From positions 1 through 12,306 of the forward strand of contig JAUCNG010292182.1 of NCBI GenBank assembly GCA_032353305.1: 12,306 nt of DNA, written 5' to 3'. Position 1 is the stretch's first letter; each line of letters starts with the position of its first letter. This document shows positions 1 through 6,576 of this stretch, piece after piece. Under the pieces are notes generated by a model. That model was not told the origin of the DNA and made no database searches. It saw nothing but the letters and a program-made list of their open reading frames with translations. This stretch comes from Cephalothrix spiralis (taxonomy: Eukaryota > Nemertea > Palaeonemertea > Archinemertea > Cephalotrichidae). The translations under genes were made by a program, and so were the position numbers.

Positions 1-461
1 TAGTAAAAGGCTTAAGTAAGTTCGGGTAGGCGGTACTAAATCACTTTTTTAAGTAATTCTTCCCGCAGCATGTCGGACAGACAGACCGAGACGATTTTAG
101 TGATCACCTAAAAAAAAATTTTTTTTTTTTTTTTTTAGCGAGTGAATCAATATCAAACTTTCTCTACTTATAGAGGGGGAAATGGGGTAGGGGGGTGGTT
201 TACCGAACATGCCGAAAAAAGTGCTTTCACGAATCACGGGAATAGTGGTTTTCATGGATCTCACGTTATTCAGATTCCGGCAATTCACGTGCGTTAAGCC
301 AAAGTAAAAGCATTAATACACTTGATGCATAGTATGGCTCAGATTTCAAATGACGACATGTAGTTGCATGGTGGCTATAGATTTTCTAAAAACAAATTCT
401 ATGACATGACATATTTCTATGATATTTGTGTCAATACATTGTTATAATATTTTTAGCATAC
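1..461 (-). other. Partial intron, no exon recognised
   Basis: It contains an A9-T18 homopolymer junction at 110-136 and a G-rich patch near 175-198. A 63-codon minus-strand frame across 97-288 reads through the homopolymer and has no coiled-coil character, so it is not taken as an exon. Confidence 0.6.
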
Positions 462-531
462 CTTGATGTTTTAATGATTGATCCAACTCAATTATTTTGT
501 CTTTAGTTAACTCCTTTTGTTCAGCCTCCCT
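462..531 (-). CDS. Coiled-coil gene, tenth and last exon in window
   Basis: A 70-bp exon, phase 0 to phase 1, with acceptor ATTTTTTTCAG and donor CAAG|GTATGC. It encodes REAEQKELTKDKIIEL and ends in SLKHQ plus one base. The next exon is left of the window or was not recognised in 1-461. Confidence 0.85.
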
Positions 532-1075
532 CTGAAAAAATACATAAATTCAATGTTAATCTCTCAAAAAAAATTTATTTAATGGTTCCGAAAAATAATT
601 GTTCAAATAAAAAGAGCGAGCATAACATTATAGCAGTGTCACATCGCTTGATGTGACATTGATAGTAGTACCATTTAAATAAATTTATATGTGCATATAA
701 ATTTTTGGGTCATTTGGTTTATTTCAAGAATATTTTTTTTTTAGTTTACAGGATCGTAGTTGGGGGAGGGGTTCTGGACCATCTTAGTAATGCTCAAGTG
801 CGAAGATTTCTTCAATAATTTCGCCAGAAATGTCCTGTTTAAATTCATTCAAATTATATATTGTTTTAAACACGATGCTAGTCTAATGGGAGCTTTAATT
901 TTTCTCCCACCATTGGATATCATTTTTTGATTGACATCAGAGATTGCAGGGTAATTTTTCCTATTGGTATAACAGTAGGATTATAAACTCAAGTAAGTAA
1001 CCATTTTCCTATGGTCCGGAACACACAATCCAAGGTGTCTCCGATCGAACAGGAACAGTACAAATGAAAATTTAC
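532..1075 (-). other. Intron (544 bp) with two perfect hairpins
   Basis: It holds a stem at 634-661 (12 bp including one G-T pair, loop GCTT) and, 19 bases further, an 11-bp AT-rich palindrome at 681-704 (AAATTTATATG, two-base spacer, complement). No gene was seen. Confidence 0.7.
634..704. repeat. Pair of adjacent hairpins
   Basis: CAGTGTCACATC (634-645) pairs with 650-661 across a four-base loop. AAATTTATATG (681-691) pairs with 694-704. Both are visible directly. They could be ends of a small repeat; nothing shows expression. Confidence 0.6.
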
Positions 1076-1177
1076 CCTAATCTGTGACACTCGCGCTGTT
1101 GTTGCCTCTAATTCTTCATTCTTGATACTTAATTCAGCCTTCATGTTATCAAGCTCCAAACTTGCATTACTGATCAT
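1076..1177 (-). CDS. Coiled-coil gene, ninth exon in window
   Basis: A 102-bp, 34-codon exon, phase 0 at both ends, with acceptor ATTTATAG and donor AGG|GTAAAT. It encodes a helical segment from MISNASLELDNMKAEL to TTARVSQIR. The Met at its start is internal, not a start codon, because it directly follows an acceptor and the frame joins the previous exon. Confidence 0.88.
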
Positions 1178-1600
1178 CTATAAATAAAAGTTCAAAACAT
1201 TAAATGATATTCATCACGACAATCCATATTATCTATTAAACTAACTTCTATGGTTCATTTAAACATTCATAATAACTTGCGTATATTTCACTAAGATATA
1301 TGCTATCACATCTTGTCTCCAAGGCCAGTTTCGATTTATCTCTACGTAATAAATTTAGAAGGCAAATCTCAAAATTAAGGAGCACTGCGTAGGAGTATGA
1401 TGCTATCATTGTATATCTTATTTATACGATAGTACCAGATTAACCAAGTTATTCCTAACTGAATGTCTACTCACGGCTGACGGAAAGGTGAATTTAGTAG
1501 AACAAGAGTGCCCAGAAAAAACGATCGCGGGAATGTGCCGTCTGATGTCCATATTAGCTTATCATTCATGAATCATCTATTGTGCAATGGGCATGCGCGG

Positions 1601-1841
1601 TCGAGTTTAAGGTTTGCGCATAAAGAAGTAATAAAATGTCACCGAATTACGGTAACATAGGGGCATGTTTCGATCTTTCCGTAAAAAATTTATATGTCCT
1701 AATCCCAACCGATATGACATCACATCTATTTAACAAATATTAGTTTTGATATAAATGAATAACGGAGAAATAGAAACATGCCCCTATTTTACAGGAAACC
1801 GGTTTCATTTTGTGATGTGCGCATGTACGCGCTTATCTCGA
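1601..1841. mobile_element. Foldback/MITE-like element with long imperfect inverted repeats
   Basis: The core is a perfect 15-bp inverted repeat, ATAGGGGCATGTTTC at 1657-1671 and its complement at 1773-1787. Imperfect pairing continues outward through ACCG and TGCGCA (1615-1620 with 1818-1823) to TCGAG/CTCGA at 1601 and 1841. It also continues inward for about 25 bases. There is no open frame inside. It is either a non-autonomous DNA element or a long hairpin; element borders and target-site duplication are not certain. Confidence 0.55.
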
Positions 1842-1968
1842 GAACTGTTAATATATATATAAAAAGATTTTTTCTTCCTAGTGCGTATGATTATATCGTT
1901 AAAAACAGTTGGTTGGCGAGGTTGCACATGGAATAACTGAGGTTTGATGTGTGGTTATATCTGAAAAT

Positions 1969-2021
1969 GATGATGAGTATTATAGACAATGATGAGGAGT
2001 ACTATAGACAATGCTGAGGAG
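1969..2021. repeat. 22-bp tandem repeat, 2.4 copies
   Basis: Units at 1969-1990 and 1991-2012 differ at two positions and share the core TATAGACAATG; a partial third copy (GCTGAGGAG) follows at 2013-2021. It lies 18 bases inside the intron from the donor of the exon at 2040. Confidence 0.75.
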
Positions 2022-2039
2022 AAGTAAAGAGTAGCTTAC

Positions 2040-2282
2040 CCTATTTAACCTAGCCTCTTCTTTTTCCAATTCCTTTGAGACTTTTTGTAGAGCTTTTTTG
2101 GCATCTAAAATATCTTCTGTAACTTTATCTAGCTCTTTTTGAGCATTGTCAGATTCATCTCGACGTAATTTTTCCTGTCGAGTCCAATCTTCGACGATAA
2201 GTCGACGCTGTTGAATTTCCTGTTCTAGTCGATAAACTTCAGCGGTCATGTTTTCTTTTTCTCTTCCTTTGGCTTTCATTTC
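2040..2282 (-). CDS. Coiled-coil gene, eighth exon in window
   Basis: A 243-bp, 81-codon exon, phase 0 at both ends, with acceptor TTTTTCCAG and donor AGG|GTAAGC. It starts EMKAKGREKENM and carries regular heptads in LDKVTEDILDAKKALQKVSK. It includes a Trp, rare in such rods. The intron beyond its donor begins with a 22-bp tandem repeat. Confidence 0.92.
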
Positions 2283-2858
2283 CTGGAAAAACAAATTTGT
2301 TAATGTTTTAACAGACTTCACAAAATATTTTCCGAGCCCCTCAAAAATTACACAGACTTTTCCCCGACTGTTCCACACTATTTTTAATATTGCAGGTTAA
2401 TCTAATACCCTTAATATCGTAAAAAAAACGCTTGTTCGCGCGGCATAGGGCGCTTACGAAGTCTTGAAATGATCTTATGTTTAGTCAGATAATGACTCTA
2501 TATTTTTTATCTACCTTCTTGTTCGTGTAACATCTTATTTGATCAATTCGATTTCAGCGGCGCATTATAAATTTTTTCAAGCGCCTCTTTTGATGACGTC
2601 ATCAGAAATCCAGGAGGCAACAAAATCGAAACGCGATTTTTAGATATTAAGTAGCATAATTAAAGCTCTTTAATCCGATACATATATTTCACTTAGTCCG
2701 TAGCTCTGTTAACATTGACTGAATTTTAGGCACAAAATTATGGACGAGGTCATAGTGGGAGGCAGGTCATTTTATGTGATCTGATAGGATTTTTCAGTTT
2801 TATAAACAAGTGACGGAATTATTAATCTTTTTAGACCGACCGAAAATCATAAACCTAC
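2283..2858 (-). other. Intron (576 bp), no gene
   Basis: It is AT-rich. The only structures noted are the 14-bp perfect palindrome TGATGACGTCATCA at 2591-2604, which contains a CRE/ATF-type TGACGTCA core, and a 7-bp hairpin AAAATCG/CGATTTT at 2622-2640. Function is not shown for either. Confidence 0.65.
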
Positions 2859-2932
2859 CTGTTCTAGTTGAGCAATATGATCCTCCGCTGATTTGATACC
2901 ATCCCGCATGCTTCGAAGTTCGGCTTTTCCCT
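2859..2932 (-). CDS. Coiled-coil gene, seventh exon in window (short)
   Basis: A 74-bp exon, phase 1 to phase 0, with acceptor TTTTTAG and donor CAG|GTAGGT. The frame fixes the acceptor: using TTTTTAG rather than the TTTTTAGAG two bases further gives the split Glu codon required. It encodes EGKAELRSMRDG and continues as coiled coil for 25 residues. Confidence 0.85.
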
Positions 2933-3636
2933 CTAAAAATAATAAGAAGAAAAACATTAATATTCAAGAGAGGGAAAACTAGTTGGTTAAACCCAGAGTC
3001 CCATAGTCCAGACTGTAGTACTCTGGAAACCCAGCATGCCCAGTAACTTGGCGCTTTCGCCGGCATCTTTAGTCCAGTACTCTCTTCATCAGGTCCTTAT
3101 TACATACATGTACTAATCGATGAGTAATGACGTGATGTTAGCATAGCAGTTATTATCACTAGCTTGAAGATCTTGAGTTTTTTCGTGCGATAAGATCAAT
3201 TTATATCAGAGGGGGTAATTGGCTAAAATCTGGTCTAATCTAAACAATGTGTCAAAAAGGACATATACCTTTTAATGACATTTACAGAATCACTAGTCTG
3301 CACCCCATTATTTATCGCACTCAATGGATATTATGAATTTCGATTATAAACCGCAGTATGTTTTGTAGCATTTTGTACCCTTGGTTGTCTATCGATTTTG
3401 TTAGATCTTCTTGCCCAACCGTATACTGCCTAACTAAAGTGGGCATGTCCTATTCTATAAGTATACGAATCGTGTTATACTGTTAGAAACTTGTGGCCCG
3501 GGTCTTGATCCCGGTACCTCTAAAGTACAGAATCAGAGCTCTGCCACTTTACAATCGCGGTACCATCATGGCCAATGGCCAGTGGGCAGCGAATACAATT
3601 AATAAAATAAAATTATTTATAAACACTAATACATAC
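2933..3636 (-). other. Intron (704 bp) with tRNA-like segment
   Basis: It contains the tRNA-like segment at 3493-3562. It also has a small imperfect direct repeat in which TAGTCCAG is followed closely by AGTACTCT (about 3004-3025) or TACTCT (about 3069-3084). No coding gene is seen. Confidence 0.65.
3493..3562 (-). repeat. Degenerate tRNA-like segment (tRNA pseudogene or SINE head)
   Basis: Read on the minus strand, 3498-3514 forms a perfect 5-bp T-arm (CCGGG, loop ATCAAGA, CCCGG). The loop is one base from the usual TTCRANN B-box pattern. A 5-bp stem at 3519-3537 (TCTGA/TTAGA with one G-T pair) stands where the anticodon arm should be, but its loop has nine bases. A box-A-like GTGGCAGAGC lies further 5'. 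The acceptor ends do not pair, so it is not a working tRNA; a tRNA-derived SINE remnant is likely. Confidence 0.4.
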
Positions 3637-3794
3637 CGTTAACATGCGACGTGAGGGTTTGGACATCTTCTAGAAGGACAGATTTTTCACCCTTGATGTT
3701 ATCAACTTCAGACTGATGTTGGCTTAATTCTGTTTCTAGTTTGTTCAATTTAGTTTTACTGTTATGAATACCGTCTTCAATCTGTAGCTGATTT
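3637..3794 (-). CDS. Coiled-coil gene, sixth exon in window
   Basis: A 158-bp exon, phase 2 to phase 1, with acceptor TATTTTTCAG and donor AACG|GTATGT. After the split Arg codon it reads 52 codons, with segments such as KLNKLETELSQHQ and GEKSVLLEDVQTL. It is coiled coil, slightly richer in Asn, Ser and Thr than its neighbours. Confidence 0.9.
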
Positions 3795-4626
3795 CTGAAA
3801 AATAGAATTTATATTCCATTGAATATTGATAATCAAAAATAACTTAATTTTCTTCAAGACTGGTTGCCAGATCGGATCCCTGAAAATGACTTCCGTGCCC
3901 CCTAATAATGACTTCCATTCGATTCGTTAAATTAGATACTTATTCGATTCAACATCATTCCACAGGGTGTCCCTGAGAGAATGTCTCTAGCTCTTTTAGA
4001 TAAGAGAATGTTTTGAGATGGCAATAATATAGAGCTCTAGGTTTTTCAAAAAGTCACGTTGTTACGTTGTTAACCTCAGGAGCCATAATTCGCAAAAAGT
4101 TTGAAGGCCCCTACAACCCTCAAAAATTGACGCTGCAATACTTTAACATCTTCAGCGAAAAATGTAGAAGATCAAAGGTTTTCAAATAGTTCAATCATAA
4201 TACCGGAGCTAGAGATTTGAGAAAATCACCGAGTGAATTTGATATAATTAATCTTTACGCCTTCGATCTTCGGGCAAAAATGTATGTCGACGAAAATGCC
4301 ATATCCCCTGTCGTATTGTCATCAGCCCAACCAAGGCCCAGAACAGCCGCTTCCGTTGTATTCCCGCAATCTAAAATATATTTCCTATATACCGATGAGA
4401 GCCGATAGCCCGAAGGAGGGACACCCTCTCACTCAACATATTCCACTTGACCGAGTCACCCACTAGGCAACGCCTGCTTAAGATCTAGAAAAGGCTTCCT
4501 GAACTTATTTTTAGCACCTTCTGACATAAAGCCTGATCATGAAGTCATGAGACGTTCAGTATTTTAGATAACGCCGCATTCGGCCATCCTACAATGAGAG
4601 TGACTGTGAAAATTAAAATTTCTTAC
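3795..4626 (-). other. Intron (832 bp), no supported gene
   Basis: The middle (4217-4466) is open in two overlapping plus-strand frames of about 60 codons and is less AT-rich than its surroundings. I recognise no family in either frame. It may be chance or a worn repeat fragment. No strong inverted repeat was seen. Confidence 0.6.
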
Positions 4627-4844
4627 CTTTTAAGTTGATTGATCTTATTATCAAGATTCTTACAGCTCTCATCCAACATATCCTTTTCTTTATTCAATAC
4701 ACTGATATTAGTTTCAAGTGTTTTCTTTTCAGCTTCTAGCTGTTCAACAGAACGGCGTTCAGTCTCCAAATTCTGCCTGATTCGGTCAAGCTCTGTCTGT
4801 TTTTTCTTACGCTCTTCTTGGATTGATTCTAAATCAGATTTTTC
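4627..4844 (-). CDS. Coiled-coil gene, fifth exon in window
   Basis: A 218-bp exon, phase 0 to phase 2, with acceptor ATTCTAG and donor AAAAG|GTAAGA. It encodes 72 codons plus a split Arg codon. The product starts EKSDLESIQEERKKK and is dense coiled coil with one Cys. An open frame on the plus strand here is its antisense shadow. Confidence 0.92.
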
Positions 4845-5653
4845 CTAGAATCGAAAACGATTTTTTATAATTTCTATCATACAACTTGAATTTAATTCAA
4901 ATGACCGTCCTGGTCGTTACATATTCATATAGTATATACGTACGCTCGGAGAGGGGACAACGGTAAGCCTACGCACTTTACAGGGGGGGGGTAACTTTAC
5001 ATGTACACGTGTACGCATTTTCAAGAAAGTTTCCCCTAAGCGCTGCTTTACACGAAATATTTCAAAATAAGCGGACTGGGCCCATACATTTCTTAGTAAG
5101 GGAGGCGAGGCATTCAGATATTTCGTACAAATGGAGAATGTTTCCAAAAAGCGCGAGCAGGGGAGGGTAAAAAAGTATGTACTTCATGCCGTAAACCTTT
5201 ATATCTGACGGTTCCATCTGATGCACAGACTAGACTCTACGCAAATGTCTAGAATAGGGGTAGAGTAGAGGTCGGATTCGCGGTCGGGTAGACATTTCGG
5301 TTCGGGGGTCAAAGGGAGATGCAGTGGTGTCAAAGCAAATAAAACAAATATTTTGCAGCAATAATTACAAAAAATAAAGTCACAAAAAAAAGTTTATTAT
5401 TAGGGTCGCATTCGACATTTCGGTCATTCAACATTCCGAACGTGACCCATGTTCGTTCGGGGTGAAGTTCGAGCTCCGCCTCGGATATCGGAGTCGGGAC
5501 AATCGGGGACGTGGTCGGGTTTTTTAATGAGCCCGAATGTTACCCGAACCCGACCACCCTTAGTCTGCAAACAATACAGTTCGCTCTTACTCGCCAGTTT
5601 GAAGCCCTTATACCCCTACGCATTTCAAATATTATATATCAACATTAACTTAC
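4845..5653 (-). other. Intron (809 bp), partly CpG-rich, no gene
   Basis: The half near 4917-5147 has an open frame with no family resemblance, which I treat as chance. The stretch 5225-5560 is unusually rich in TCGGG/CCCGA motifs for this window and has several inverted repeats, including an 11-bp perfect pair at 5511-5521 and 5547-5557. A run of nine G lies at 4983-4991, and a 12-bp palindrome GTACACGTGTAC (containing CACGTG) at 5003-5014. Confidence 0.65.
5511..5557. repeat. Inverted repeat (11 bp arms, 25 bp loop)
   Basis: GTGGTCGGGTT at 5511-5521 is perfectly complementary to AACCCGACCAC at 5547-5557. The loop contains more CCCGA/GTTAC-type sequence. It sits in the TCGGG-rich part of the intron and may be part of a degraded repeat element. 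Confidence 0.5.
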
Positions 5654-5929
5654 CTCTTGCAAAGTTATTTGAGTTTTCTCCAACTGGGCCAGTTTTTGCT
5701 TATGCTGCTCGGTGATCTGGTTCAATTCTGATTGCTCTAGCTGTAACATTTCGATCACGTGTTTTAATTCAGCCTTTTGTTTACCTATCGTTGACGACAA
5801 CATATGCAAGGATTGTTCCTCTTTTTCGATTTCAGAATGCACTTCCTGTTGTTCATCACGTGACCCTTGTATTGCTTGAGTAAGGTGTCGCTTTTGGCTT
5901 TCTAAATCGTCAATCAAAGTTCTCATTTC
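5654..5929 (-). CDS. Coiled-coil gene, fourth exon in window (largest)
   Basis: A 276-bp, 92-codon exon, phase 0 at both ends, with textbook sites: acceptor CTATTTCAG and donor GAG|GTAAGT. It encodes a long, regular coiled coil starting EMRTLIDDLE and ending TQITLQE, with repeated Glu/Gln/Lys/Leu and no Pro. It directly follows the expanded intron. The plus-strand open frame over its left end is an antisense shadow. Confidence 0.92.
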
Positions 5930-6569
5930 CTGAAATAGAAATACATATATGAGACGTTTATTATTAATTCTCAAAAGTTTAATTCTCAAAAATAAATTAT
6001 TATGTCCCTTTAATAAACCGATTTTGGATTTTGGAAGTTTATTGTGAGAGGTTGTATTTAATACCTTTGCCTATTACTATAGTAACATCGAACTTGGAAA
6101 TTACCCCAGTATTTTGTTTCTATTTTAATCTAAAAAAAAACTGTCAATTTTTGAGACGCCGTTAAAAACTGTATCCCCATTTGCTTAAATTTGAGACTTC
6201 TGATGGGGCTAGGGTAATGAAACTTCGGTGTAAAAAGGGGGTAAATTGACACCAATTGGAATCCAATAGCGATTATATATAGTGATTATAAATTTTTAGT
6301 TCACTTCCCTTCCCATTATTAAGACATAATTCAAAAAGTACGATGTGCATATTATTGAATACTTCGTGAAAGAGAAAAAATCAATAACACATATATGGCA
6401 TAGACGACAGTCGTTTTTGTACTATTTTTTCATGCTTGTTGATTTTTAAAATATTACATACACCAACATACAATGCATGTGATCTTATGAATGTTAAGTG
6501 GCAATGTTGTGACTTAACTTTGGATTACAAACTGGATTAGTTACAGCGAAAAGGAGTGTTATTACCGTG

Positions 6570-6576
6570 ACAATGG
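6570..6576 (+). promoter_or_regulatory. Translation start context of the ankyrin-kinase
   Basis: The sequence ACAATGG has A at -3 and G at +4, a strong Kozak context. It decides for the ATG at 6573 over the GTG at 6567. The stretch 6513-6566 is open in the same frame but contains no ATG. Confidence 0.75.

Larger units (their letters stand above)
1178..2039 (-). other. Intron (862 bp) with foldback element and tandem repeat
   Basis: It holds the foldback at about 1601-1841 and the 22-bp tandem repeat at 1969-2021. The stretch 1178-1600 shows nothing I can name. A short TA repeat lies at 1850-1860. Confidence 0.65.

Noticed and set aside
97-288. 63-codon minus-strand frame at the left edge
   Set aside because: It crosses an A/T homopolymer, has no coiled-coil character and lies beyond the donor of the last recognised exon; chance frame.
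2800-3066. 88-codon minus-strand frame
   Set aside because: It overlaps the seventh exon in a different frame and is otherwise intronic.
3493-3562. A functional tRNA gene
   Set aside because: Acceptor ends do not pair and the anticodon loop has nine bases.
4217-4466. Two overlapping plus-strand frames of about 60 codons in an intron
   Set aside because: No recognised domain, no conserved pattern and no clear promoter; may be a repeat fragment, but not supported as a gene.
4639-4848. Plus-strand frame over the fifth exon
   Set aside because: Antisense shadow of a coiled-coil exon; low-complexity Ser/Phe/Leu product.
5449-5715. Plus-strand frame across intron and fourth exon
   Set aside because: Partly antisense to a strong exon and without family features.
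6272-6298. TATA-like AT-rich string as the kinase promoter
   Set aside because: Such strings are common in this AT-rich intron and it lies about 280 bases before the start codon; no supporting elements.
6567-6572. GTG as start of the ankyrin-kinase, adding two residues
   Set aside because: The ATG six bases later has a strong Kozak context and animals seldom start at GTG.
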